In this document: positions 49,729 through 59,963 of the stretch, piece after piece
Layout: every line of letters begins with the position of its first letter
How positions within the stretch are numbered: the stretch's first letter is position 1
From: Acanthopleura granulata
Lineage: Eukaryota; Mollusca; Polyplacophora; Chitonida; Chitonidae
DNA length: 64,000 nucleotides
Direction of reading: 5' to 3'
Assembly: GCA_016165875.1 (NCBI GenBank)
Contig: JABBOT010000003.1
Span: 25,500,983-25,564,982 of the forward strand
Program-made: the position numbers and the translations under genes
Notes under the pieces: model-generated
Databases searched by the model: none
Seen by the model: the letters and a program-made list of their open reading frames with translations, nothing else
Told to the model about the DNA's origin: nothing

Positions 49729-52700
49729 GTAAATATTTTACAGGCTGACATTTCATGTAACTTTGGTAAAGTATTTATACTTTTGAGTCCTTTTATATGT
49801 TGCAAAACAGAAATATTTCTGCAGATAGAGGTTATACAGAATAAATACAACCGGCCAAGGAAAAATTGCCATCATATAAGTGAAAATGCCAAACTATACT
49901 ATAGCATTAAAAAACAACCAAATGATCATATATAGTCTGTAAATTAAAATTTCGTATTTAAAAGGTACTTAAATATAGATTTTACCTAAAGTTACATAAA
50001 TTGCTTGTAGATAATGATGTGTGTACTTACGATTATGCTTTGTGTTCTAGGCATGCATGGTGCACAGATTGATTGAGGCTTATGGATTACTGAAATATCT
50101 CTGGTAAATATGATAATTATAAATATTGAATGTGAATGTACTGTTACATTTTGTGATAAAAAATAAAATTTTGAGTTTGGGAATGAAAGTAGAATGTTAT
50201 GGGAGAATGGCAAAAATGGGAAATGATAGGTAAATGTTAACAGAGAAAGACATTTACTTTTCTTTCCTGTTCCAGTGTGGTTCCGCCATCACAGCTAACC
50301 AGGGCAGAAATCTTGAAGTTCCACAGTGAGGAGTATGTGGGCGTGTTGGAGAGACTGGACAAGGATGGGGAGGAGGGATATGACGAGCAGGCACAGAGGT
50401 GTGGACTAGGTGAGGAGTGTGTGGATGTGTTAGAGAGACTGGACAAGGATGGGGAGGAGGGATATAATGAGCAGGCACAGAGGTGTGGACTAGGTGAGGA
50501 ATGTGTGGACGTGTTAGAGAGACTGGACAAGGATGGGGAGGAGGGATATAATGAGCAGGCACAGAGGTGTGGACTAGGTGAGGAGTGTGTGGATGTGTTA
50601 GAGAGACTGGACAAGGATGGGGAGGAGGGATATGACGAGCAGGCACAGAGGTGTGGACTAGGTGAGGAGTGTGTGGACGTGTTAGAGAGACTGGACAAGG
50701 ATGGGGAGGAGGGATATGACGAGCAGGCACAGAGGTGTGGACTAGGTGAGGAGTGTGTGGATGTGTTAGAGAGACTGGACGAGGATGGGGAGGAGGGATA
50801 TGACGAGCAGGCACAGAGGTGTGGACTAGGTGAGGAGTGTGTGGATGTGTTAGAGAGACTGGACAAGGATGGGGAGGAGGGATATGACGAGCAGGCACAG
50901 AGGTGGGACTAGGTGAGGAGTGTGTGGATGTGTTAGAGAGACTGGACAAGGATGGGGAGGAGGGATATAATGAGCAGGCACAGAGGTGTGGACTAGGTGA
51001 GGAGTGTGTGGATGTGTTAGAGAGACTGGACAAGGATGGGGAGGAGGGATATGACCTAACAGGCACAGAGGTGTGGGACTAGGTGAGGAGTATGTGGACG
51101 CAGCAGAGAGACTGGACATGATGGGAGTGAGGGATATAATGAGCAGGCACAGAGGTGTGGACTAGGTGAGGAGTGTGTGGCTGTGTTAGAGAGACTGGAC
51201 AAGGATGGGGAGGAGGGATATGACGAGCAGGCACAGAGGTGGGACTAGGTGAGGAGTGTGTGGATGTGTTAGAGAGACTGGACAAGGATGGGGAGGAGGG
51301 ATATAATGAGCAGGCACAGAGGTGTGGACTAGGTGAGGAGTGTGTGGATGTGTTAGAGAGACTGGACAAGGATGGGGAGGAGGGATATGACGACCAGGCA
51401 CAGAGGTGTGGACTAGGTGAGGAGTGTGTGGATGTGTTAGAGAGACTGGACAAGGATGGGGAGGAGGGATATAATGAGCAGGCACAGAGGTGTGGACTAG
51501 GTGAGGAGTGTGTGGATGTGTTAGAGACTGGACAAGGATGGGAAGGAGGGATATAATGAGCAGGCACAGAGGTGTGGACTAGGTGAGGAGTGTGTGGACG
51601 TGTTAGAGAGACTGGACAAGGATGGGGAGGAGGGATATAACGAGCAGGCACAGAGGTGTGGACTAGGTGAGGAGTGTGTGGATGTGTTAGAGAGACTGAA
51701 CAAGGATGGGGAGGAGGGATATGACGAGCAGGCACAGAGGTGTGGACTAGGTGAGGAGTATGTGGAGGTGAGGGTGTGGATGTGTTAGAGAGACTGGACA
51801 AGGATGGGGAGGAGGGATATGACGAGCAGGCACAGAGGTGGGACTAGGTGAGGAGTGTGTGGATGTGTTAGAGAGACTGGACAAGGATGGGGAGGAGGGA
51901 TATGACGAAAGCAAGGGCACAGAGGTGTGGACTAGTGGGGAGGAGGTGTGGATGTGTTAGAGAGACTGGGACGCGATTGGGAGGAGGATATGACGAAGCA
52001 ACAGAGGTGTGGACTAGGTGAGGAGGTGTGGATGTAAGTAGGAGAGACTGAACAAGGATGGGGAGGAGGGATATGACGAAAGCAGGCACAGTGGACTAGG
52101 TGAGGAGTGTGTGGCTGCCAGGTGAGACTGGACAAGGATGGGGGAGGAGGATAGACGAGCAGGCACAGAGGTGGACTAGGTGAGGAGTGTGTGGATGTGT
52201 TAGAGAGACTGAACAAGGATGGGGAGGAGGGATATGACGAGCAGGCACAGAGGTGTGGACTAGGTGAGGAGTGTGTGGATGTGTTAGAGAGACTGGACAA
52301 GGATGGGGAGGAGGGATATAATGAGCAAGCACAGAGGTGTGGACTAGGTGAGGAGTGTGTGGGCGTGTTAGAGAGACTGGACAAGGATGGCGAGGAGGGA
52401 TATAATGAGCAGGCACAGAGGTGTGGACTAGGTGAGGAGTGTGTGGGCGTCTTAGAGAGACTGGACAAGGATGGCGAGGAGGGATATAATGAGCAGGCAC
52501 AGAGGTGTGGACTAGGTGAGGAGTGTGTGGGCGTGTTAGAGAGACTGGACAAGGATGGGGAGGAGGGATATAATGAGCAGGCACAGAGGTGTGGACTAGG
52601 TGAGGAGTGTGTGGCTGTGTTAGAGAGACTGGACAAGGATGGCGAGGAGGGATATGACGAGCAGGCACAGAGGTATGGACTAGGTGAGGAGCGTGTGGAC

Positions 52701-55700
52701 GTGTTAGAGAGACTGGACAAGGATGGGGAGGAGGGATATCATGAGCAGGCACAGAGGTGTGGACTAGGTGAGGAGTGTGGGGACGTGTTAGAGAGACTGG
52801 ACAAGGATGGGGAGGAGGGATATGACGAGCAAGCACAGAGGTGTGGACTAGGTGGGGAGTGTGTGGCTGTGTTAGAGAGACTGGACAAGGATGGGGAGGA
52901 GGGATATGACGAGCAGGCACAGAGGTGTGGACTAGGTGAGGAGTGTGTGGACGTGTTAGAGAGACTGGACAAGGATGGGGAGGAGGGATATGACGAGCAG
53001 GCACAGAGGTGTGGACTAGGTGAGGAGTGTGTGGATGTGTTAGAGAGACTGGACAAGGATGGGGAGGAGGGATATAATGAGCAGGCACAGAGGTGTGGAC
53101 TAGGTGAGGAGCGTGTGGATGTGTTAGAGAGACTGAACAAGGATGGGGAGGAGGAATATGACGAGCAGGCACAGAGGTGTGGACTAGGTGAGGAGTGTGG
53201 GGATGTGTTAGAGAGACTGGACAAGGATGGGGAGGAGGGATATGACGAGCAGGCACAGAGGTGTGGACTAGGTGAGGAGTGTGTGGCTGTGTTAGAGAGA
53301 CTGGACAAGGATGGGGAGGAGGGATATGAGGAGCAGGCACAGAGGTGTGGACTAGGTGAGGAGTGTGTGGATGTGTTAGAGAGACTGGACAAGGATGGGG
53401 AGGAGGGATATGACGAGCAGGCACAGAGGTGTGGACTAGGTGAGGAGTGTGTGGACGTGTTAGAGAGACTGGACAAGGATGGGGAGGAGGGATATAACGA
53501 GCAGGCACAGAGGTGTGGACTAGGTGAGGAGTGTGTGGATGTGTTAGAGAGACTGGACAAGGATGGGGAGGAGGGATATGACGAGCAGGCACAGAGGTGT
53601 GGACTAGGTGAGGAGTGTGTGGATGTGTTAGAGAGACTGGACAAGGATGGGGAGGAGGGATATAATGAGCAGGCACAGAGGTGTGGACTAGGTGAGGAGT
53701 GTGTGGATGTGTTAGAGAGACTGGACAAGGATGGGGAGGAGGGATATAATGAGCAGGCACAGAGATGTGGACTAGGTGAGGAGTGTGTGGATGTGTTAAA
53801 GAGACTGAACAAGGATGGGGAGGAGGGATATGACGACCAGGCACAGAGGTGTGGACTAGGTGAGGAGGGTGTGGATGTGTTAGAGAGACTGGACAAGGAT
53901 GGGGAGGAGGGATATGACGACCAGGCACAGAGGTGTGGACTTGTTGAGGAATGTGTGGGTGTGTTACAGAGACATTTTCGAAATGTCCTTTCACATTTAT
54001 CACATGATGGAATGTTGTTATTGGCATCGTGTCACTACTGTAACATATAAATTCTGCACAATTGAAAACCTGATCACCTGAGGTCTTAAACTTTTGAACT
54101 GAATCAATGTTACTTACCCCTGTGAGATGTATCACGGGGGTGGGGGGGGAATTACATTAGGAGTAATGTAACTTCTCCAAAACTCCTGTTTCAGGTTATG
54201 ACTGTCCTGCAGAACCAGGGGTGTATGAATATGCGACCTCCGTGGCAGGGGCCACTGTCACAGCTGCCCAGTGCCTGATGGAGGGCAAATGTACAGTGGC
54301 CATCAACTGGTTTGGAGGATGGCATCATGCAAAGAAGTAAGAATAACACTGTCTTGTTTCCATATTTTCTCCAGCATGTGGAAAAATAAAATTTATAAAA
54401 TTATTTCAGTGAATATTGCTGAAAAATTAATGAAGGGCTGTACAGTAGGTTTGTTTATCACAATAAAATCAGAAGTTCCCAGACAATAAAGTTCTAGTTT
54501 CTGTACAAAAACAGAGTCTTTAATCTACAGGATGCTGCGAAGTACTTTGCAGATGATTTATTTTTTTCAGGTACATGAAACTCCAAACGTATCAGCGATT
54601 AAATTGAAAGATTGTGGTGCACAGATTAAAAGCTAATCCTTAGTGTTAAAAATATGTTTCATTTTGACCAAATTTGATGTGTTTAAGAGATGAAGCCTCT
54701 GGGTTTTGTTATGTGAATGACATTGTGCTGGGGATTCTGAAGCTGAGGGAGAAGTACCAGAGAGTTCTGTACATTGACCTTGACCTTCACCATGGTGACG
54801 GTATGATTGGCTACATTATATCCTCACAGCTGTTGCTGTAAATGATGTAAATAAAGTTTTAAAATATCTGGGAATTAAATGAATATATGTCCAAGCTTAA
54901 AGGAAATTTTTGCTTCCAATCTGAATAAGAAGCAGTTCACATGCAAAGAGAACACATTTTTACTACATTCTCAGGCTTTGTCGTATTGTCTGAAATGATT
55001 TTGTACTTCAACCTCACATAATTTGGTAAAAGAAAGAACAAGGAGAATTTATCCAGGAAATTAAATTGTTCAAAATGATTTATCTGCTGTGGTTTTGTGT
55101 TAACACAGGAGTTGAAGATGCCTTTACAGCAACCTCCAAAGTGTTCACGGTATCTTTTCATAAGTACTCTGCGGGATTTTTCCCTGGTAAGACGTTTTTA
55201 GAATAAGATATAACATTGGGTTTCCCCTGAATATAGCTTTGCTAACTGTCATAAATTACAGCAGTGCGCGAGGAACTGAAAAAAAGAAAATTGGGGGATT
55301 AAAGATGTCTGATTAACACAACATGTGAGATGATGATCCTGAATGTATTCAGCATTTTTTTCAACTCTAGTTGAAAATTTTTAGCCTTCCATACAAAACT
55401 GCATTCAACCATAAAAGTACTCTATAAAACACATGGGAGATGGGTTGATAGCATATAACATTTGTCATTTAATTCCCGTTATGTCTTTTTTACTTCAAAA
55501 CTAGGCACAGGCTCCATAAAGGATGTTGGATTTGGGAAAGGCCGTTTTTTCTCATTGAACATGCCTCTCCTTGATGGAATCCGAGATCAGCAGTTCTTCT
55601 CTTTATTTTCAAGGTATATTTTTAACTTTTGTTTTTACTTGTGAAAGGCGACAGATTGGAAACACTTGAGGAAATTTGCGTGTAGCAAACTTTAATACAT

Positions 55701-58700
55701 ATACATATATATGCACATCATTAATCGCAGCTTTTCATTAATCAGTTCAGGGGTTCATAGAATTCATTTTTCCACCAACCGACCATTTCTCTGAGGAGGA
55801 AATTGAGTTTTTCTTTCAATCGAAATTTAATTTTTTTTTTGTTTTGACCAGCTTTTTAAGGTACTGAAATTGAATGTTTTTGTAGTTAACATTCCTCATT
55901 AACTGAAGTAATTGTAAGTGTCTGTATATGAACTCAAGCTGGTCTTTGAACTGTAAGATATTACCAATTGATAACAAGTATAAATTGCTGTTGTCGTTAT
56001 TTCAAGCTTTCCACACACAAACATTGTTGAGGTCTGTGAAGACTCATCCAGAAGCTTACAACCAAGATAATCTGGATTGAAACTCTATGCCATTGGTGTT
56101 GACAGCACTTTGAACAACAAATACTTCAGCCTTGAATCATTATACAGTATTGGTGTCATACTGGATTAAGGAAATTGTAGCAGTGATTCTCAGTCAGTGA
56201 AAAGGCAGTAAAAAATGATGTACTTGAAAGGTTGAGGGAAAAGCACTAAATCACAACAACATACATGTACAAACAAAAAACAGTTGAGACAGATCATAGG
56301 TGATTAATAATCATGAAACATCTTACCTGAAAGTAATAATGGACGTAGATGAATATTCTATTAACTGTCAAAATTTTATTGAATTATTATCCTTACTTCT
56401 GAGGATAAACATTCCAGTTCACATCACCGGTCAGTTATAAAAGCCGACTTGGCTTTCCTTGACTCATTGTTGTTGTTTCACTCGTGATAACTAATGACAG
56501 CCTGACTGACAGAACTTCCATACAAGTCAGCAATCTGTTGGCCTAGTTCACAGTGCAAAACCTTGATGAGAATCCATATACACATGTAACTGGCACAGGG
56601 CTTTGTAAGGCTTGAAAATGTTGGTAAAAAGTGCGCAGGTTAGAATGCGGCATGTCCAGTGAAAAACTCTGTAAAAGTCTAAGCCATCTATCGAAGCTCA
56701 TGCAATCGAAAAAAGAGATTTAATTTTTTGGTCGCAGAAACCAAAATTTTAGTCGCATGTGTGACCAGTTAGTCGTTAACTTTAAGTCCTGATTTATTTT
56801 ATGGCTGTGTGCAATTAGCATCTGTCAAAGTTCACGCGATCAAAAAAGAAATCTGCAGCAAACTATGAGTGCAGTGTAAGTTGCTTTTGCTGGTAATGCC
56901 ACCTGGCGTGAGGGGGAAGGAACCGGCCAGACTGTGTGCCAGGTGAAGTCAAAAACAGAATTATCTGGAACCATAGAAATAGGTCAAGTTTATTCGCAAG
57001 GATTGGTAGAGACCCAAAAAGCTTAGTGTTCATCATGTTTGATTTTACAAGTTCCTCAGATGCCAAAAAAGCCCTCTCCAGTCTAAATCAACGCGCTTGG
57101 TCATGTGGATGACCATACAAGGGAGATAACTCGTAACACGCTATTCAAATTGAATTTATGTAAAGCTTTGAATATTTCTGTCCAAAAACATATATTGAAT
57201 AAATTGTAACCATGTAATAAGTTTTTTATTCAGTCAGCCAACCAAGTTCTGGTTGGTCCAGACAACATATGTAAACCCCTGCAGTTATATATTAACTATT
57301 GAAAGCAATAAACCAATTACATGCAAGTATTACATGCAAAATGTGATAATCAAACCTTATAGGTTGTCAGTTCCTGAGATTGTCTTAGCCTGGTTAAGCT
57401 GCTTGTTACTTGTGTGGGTAACTTTGAAGCTTAGTAAATACTCAGCGTTAAAAAGAATTGGTGAAAAAGATAAGATAGATGACCATTTTGAATTTCAAAA
57501 GTAGTCACAAGATTTTTTGTGTAAATTGTACCGCTTATCTTTCCCCGGGAAATGGTGTGTAGGCACTGGGAGAAGAATTTATTTTCAACACTTGTGCTTT
57601 GATAATGGATCCAGAACTCATTAGTATGTTTCTGTGATAGGTCAATGTTACATAGTACATGTAGAAAATCTTTTAAATAGTTTAATATTTTAGACTTAAC
57701 AGGTTAGGTTAACAGGATATGAAGAGGAAATAAGAGAAAAACGGAAAAGCAGTTATCAGTTTTTCAAAGAACAAGCAAGTGTATAGCAATACTACTGACA
57801 GTAAGCATGAAAATGCACTTGTCTAGGTTTTTCTTATAGGTGACAGAAATATGTATGTATAATATGATAAAATGGTATTTCGCCTCACCCTGCTTTAGAG
57901 TCATGGAGAAAGTGCGCGAAGTTTTCTCACCTGAGGTCGTAGTGTGCCAGTGTGGAGCAGATGGTCTAGCTGGTGATCCCATGAACGCCTTCAACCTGAC
58001 CCATCTCAGTTTGGGACGCTGTGTGTACTCTCTACTACATTGGAATCTTCCATTGCTGCTTCTTGGGGGAGGTTGGTTCTAGATCTTGTATTTCTCACCT
58101 TTCTGGCATCTGTTATAAACTAAATCCTGTGTGTTTTGTTGGTGGGAAGTATATGCTTAACCTTTTGAACTATATCACTTTGTAGAGAAATGCCATCGTG
58201 TAGAATGTCTCCGGTGCATGTTTACAACAGTGTTGGGTAAAAACAGATCTTAACCTTTCTGTTCCATTCAGTGAAGAGTATGTGTTTGTTAAAATTATAC
58301 ATATACCCGTACAGACAATTTAATTGCTGTGTTTAAGTTTATTATGTAAAAGTACACTTTCAGGCCTTAGAATGACACTTTTGATGCCAGTGAAAAATTT
58401 TTTCGCATAAGAAGTTAATGAAACTTCACAAAACAACCCCTAAGTGTCCATATAAGATGGATGAATCTGTCATGAATCAAGTTTAGTGTGTTCAGTAAAG
58501 AACTGAACTTTAGGTCCACTACAGCTTTTGTTTTTGTTTTTGTTTGGATGAAATCTAGATATGCAGCAAGATTTTTCTGCTCTGTCATGCAAATTTGAAA
58601 GAAATTTACAAGATGATTGTTATCAAAATTAATCAAGATTATAGTAAAACTAACCAAAAACTACTATACATTAATTCTAAATCTACCAAATGATAAAACC

Positions 58701-59963
58701 ATCACTATGTTGGCAGGTGGGTATGAGCATGCTAATACAGCCCGGTGTTGGACATTTATCACCAGTATTGCTGTGTCCAAGAAGTTACCTGAAGACATTC
58801 CAGATCATCAAGTAAGTGTACTGATCTCAAACCTTATGCTAAAAAAATAAAGTAAACACTTAAGTTCACACTGAACAATTATTTAGAATTCATATGTTCA
58901 CCCGCTTATATGACACTACCTGTTATGTTAGAGATCACTGTAGAAAAAGACGGAGACCTTCATGGCAGAGGGGGGTTAGCGTGCTAGTGCAGTGTAATAA
59001 CCCTTGTGCCTCTCACTGAGGTCGCTGTGAGCTCAAGCCTAGCTCATGCTTGCTTCCTCTTTGCTTGGTCAATTTATGTAAAATGTTACATCAACAATAT
59101 TCAGGTTTGAAAAAGTGCCTCAGAAGAGTGACTCCCTCCAAAAATGATGGTACAATTACATTAGTTTAATTCACTGAAGGGTTGTGGGTTTCCCCGAGTG
59201 CTTTCCCAGGTTTCCTCCCACCATAATGCTGGTCGCTGTAGTATAAGTGAAATATTCTTGAGTGTGGCTTAAAACACTAATCAAATAAATAAATAAACAA
59301 ATAGAACAAGAATATTGTTTGAGCAATTAATGTAAACTGCCACAATCTATCAAAATGTTATCACTAACTACATGTAAGCTTTTGTTGGCTTATACCTGTA
59401 AAGAAAACAAATCAAACATCGATTCATCAACCAGTTTAAGTTTAGACTCTGCTTAATGTTTTATTTTTTGATTTGCTTCGTTTTTGAAGTACTTCACGAA
59501 ATATGGTCCAAGCTATGAGCTGGCCATGACTGCTGGGAACAGGAAAAACTTGAACACACCAGAGTATTTGACAGACGTCTATCGCAAAGCTCTAGGTAGG
59601 TTTGTTTACCGTGGAGATATTTTCATATTTGGTGTTCCTTCCTGTGATGTCTGATTGACTGCCCGGTCTCAGTTGTAGGTTTCTTTATCAGTTGTCTACA
59701 GACAACCATGATTTCAAAAATGAAAAACAAAATACAATTAACAGCTTTTGAGTTGTGCCATTGTGACAACTGATGTCCCGGTGAAAAGTGACCTCATTGT
59801 TCAGGACTCTTTGACTATCTTTCTGCAAATTAGTATTTTAATGTGAAATGTGCTATCTCTTTCTTGCTAGTGGAAGCAGAGGTGTTTTAAACTGATGCTG
59901 TTTTGTATTTCAGGTATTTTGCAGAAGACATCCAAAATCTTGGCATGTAATGAGGTTGTTTAA
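48610..59963 (+). CDS. HDAC8: histone deacetylase 8, with long N-terminal extension and an amplified exon
   Basis: Class I zinc-dependent lysine deacetylase (histones, SMC3 cohesin). Eleven exons join in phase to 724 codons including TAA at 59961-59963. The last ~373 residues align throughout with human HDAC8 (377 aa): [105 protein letters not shown]. The zinc ligands (Asp178, His180 and Asp267 equivalents at 54782, 54788 and 57960), the His142/143 pair, catalytic Tyr306 (58722) and the HDAC8-type DPM are all present, as are the redox cysteines 102 and 153. The C-terminus ends just after the fold, as in HDAC8 and unlike HDAC1-3. The first exon with the start codon is not identified; the first in-frame Met of the long exon is at 48772 (ACCATG context). 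Oddities: N-terminal extension, 84-bp array after exon 3, Cys for PKA site Ser39. Confidence 0.93.
49729..50050 (+). other. HDAC8 intron between the N-terminal exon and the next
   Basis: AT-rich, 322 bp. The reading frame of the upstream exon continues open to 49935, which leaves room for intron retention, but a standard donor and acceptor are present. No other feature seen. Confidence 0.7.
50051..50103 (+). CDS. HDAC8: HDAC8 exon '[11 protein letters not shown]'
   Basis: Acceptor GTGTTCTAG, donor GTAAATATG; 17 codons plus 2 nt: [17 protein letters not shown]. Matches human ASMVHSLIEAYALHK. The human PKA target Ser39 is Cys here. Confidence 0.9.
50276..50409 (+). CDS. HDAC8: HDAC8 exon ending at the first array donor (array unit 1)
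   Basis: Acceptor CCTGTTCCAG at 50275. [20 protein letters not shown] then [25 protein letters not shown] plus 1 nt. Homologous to the human segment MATFHTDAYLQHLQK..EYGLG. The donor CTAG|GTGAGG at 50410 gives phase 1, joining the 54195 acceptor to restore GLG-YDCP. Bases 50326-50409 are array unit 1. In-frame donors also exist at 50494, 50578, 50662, 50746 and 50830. Confidence 0.85.
50326..53973 (+). repeat. 84-bp tandem array of an HDAC8 exon end plus its splice donor, 43 units and a partial
   Basis: Units start at 50326, 50410, 50494, 50578 and so on; from 52264 to 53944 twenty units are exactly 84 bp. Each begins GTGAGGAGT(A/G)TGTGG and ends GTGTGGACTAG. In the plus frame the unit reads [20 protein letters not shown] then QAQRCGLG. 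Unit 1 is the real exon; the rest is formally intron. Common variants: GACGAG/AATGAG (D/N), GTGGAT/GTGGGC/GTGGCT (D/G/A). Indels fall in units 7 (83 bp), 9-11, 15, 18 (97 bp) and 19-22. The unit 19/20 junction and the last junction (CTTG|TTGAGG at 53943) lack GT. The array ends about 30 bp into unit 44, then unique intron sequence. Confidence 0.97.
50410..54194 (+). other. HDAC8 intron made almost wholly of exon-derived repeats
   Basis: If the first donor is used, this 3,785-bp intron consists of 42 extra exon-end copies (50410-53943), a partial copy, and about 220 bp of unique sequence with acceptor CTCCTGTTTCAG before 54195. Confidence 0.8.
54195..54336 (+). CDS. HDAC8: HDAC8 exon with YDCP loop and HH pair
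   Basis: [20 protein letters not shown] then [20 protein letters not shown] and GGWHHAKK. Contains the L2 loop Tyr-Asp-Cys (human Tyr100-Asp101-Cys102) and the tandem catalytic His. Donor GTAAGAAT. Confidence 0.95.
54688..54800 (+). CDS. HDAC8: HDAC8 exon with zinc-binding DLDLH
   Basis: [20 protein letters not shown] then [18 protein letters not shown]; acceptor GTGTTTAAG, donor GTATGATT. Zinc ligands Asp and His at 54782 and 54788. Confidence 0.95.
55109..55186 (+). CDS. HDAC8: HDAC8 exon '[19 protein letters not shown]'
   Basis: Acceptor TTAACACAG, donor GTAAGACG; 25 codons plus split glycines, [20 protein letters not shown] then AGFFP. Phase 1 in and out. Confidence 0.95.
55505..55613 (+). 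CDS. HDAC8: HDAC8 exon '[15 protein letters not shown]'
   Basis: Acceptor CAAAACTAG, donor [28 protein letters not shown] then [15 protein letters not shown] plus 2 nt, matching human [20 protein letters not shown]. Confidence 0.95.
55614..57898 (+). other. HDAC8 intron (2.3 kb)
   Basis: Between the TGSIKDV exon and the zinc-ligand exon. AT-rich; contains AAGGGAGATAACTC at about 57119. No gene or intact mobile element recognised. Confidence 0.65.
57899..58071 (+). CDS. HDAC8: HDAC8 exon with third zinc ligand
   Basis: Acceptor CTGCTTTAG, donor [28 protein letters not shown] then [38 protein letters not shown]. The Asp at 57960 is the zinc ligand; GDPM is the HDAC8-type variant of the GDRL motif in HDAC1-3. 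Confidence 0.95.
58072..58716 (+). other. HDAC8 intron (645 bp)
   Basis: Plain AT-rich intron; nothing recognised. Confidence 0.65.
58717..58811 (+). CDS. HDAC8: HDAC8 exon with catalytic tyrosine
   Basis: Acceptor ATGTTGGCAG, donor [28 protein letters not shown] then [12 protein letters not shown]. The Tyr at 58722 corresponds to human Tyr306. Confidence 0.95.
58960..59300 (+). mobile_element. SINE copy in HDAC8 intron
   Basis: Head CATGGCAGAGGGGGGTTAGC then GTCGCTGTGAGCTCAAGCCT, then GTTGTGGGTTTCCCCGAGTG, GTTTCCTCCCACCATAATGC, GTGTGGCTTAAAACACTAAT and CAAATAAATAAATAAACAAA. Same orientation as HDAC8. Confidence 0.75.
59490..59595 (+). CDS. HDAC8: HDAC8 penultimate exon
   Basis: Acceptor CGTTTTTGAAG, donor [28 protein letters not shown] then [22 protein letters not shown] is the conserved class I ending. 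Confidence 0.92.
59914..59963 (+). CDS. HDAC8: HDAC8 last exon with stop
   Basis: Acceptor TTTGTATTTCAG. Encodes [19 protein letters not shown] at 59961-59963. Length and position match the short C-terminal helix of human HDAC8. Confidence 0.88.

Larger units (their letters stand above)
54337..55504 (+). other. HDAC8 introns around the 54688 and 55109 exons
   Basis: Three introns of about 310-350 bp between the listed exons. AT-rich; no repeats or coding signal recognised. Confidence 0.65.

Noticed and set aside
50254..51801. other long minus-strand frames over the array
   Set aside because: Same cause as above: repetition of a stop-free 84-bp unit, with frames switching at the indels.
50326..53943. 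CRISPR array or stand-alone repeat-protein gene
   Set aside because: Units are contiguous with no unique spacers, the context is an animal gene, and unit 1 is plainly the HDAC8 exon. The 619-codon plus frame has no promoter or own start and sits between HDAC8 exons.
52096..54135. 679-codon minus-strand open frame (Pro/His/Ser-rich repeats)
   Set aside because: It is the antisense reading of the 84-bp HDAC8 array. Because the unit is 28 codons with few stops, several frames on both strands stay open. No homology, promoter or splice evidence.
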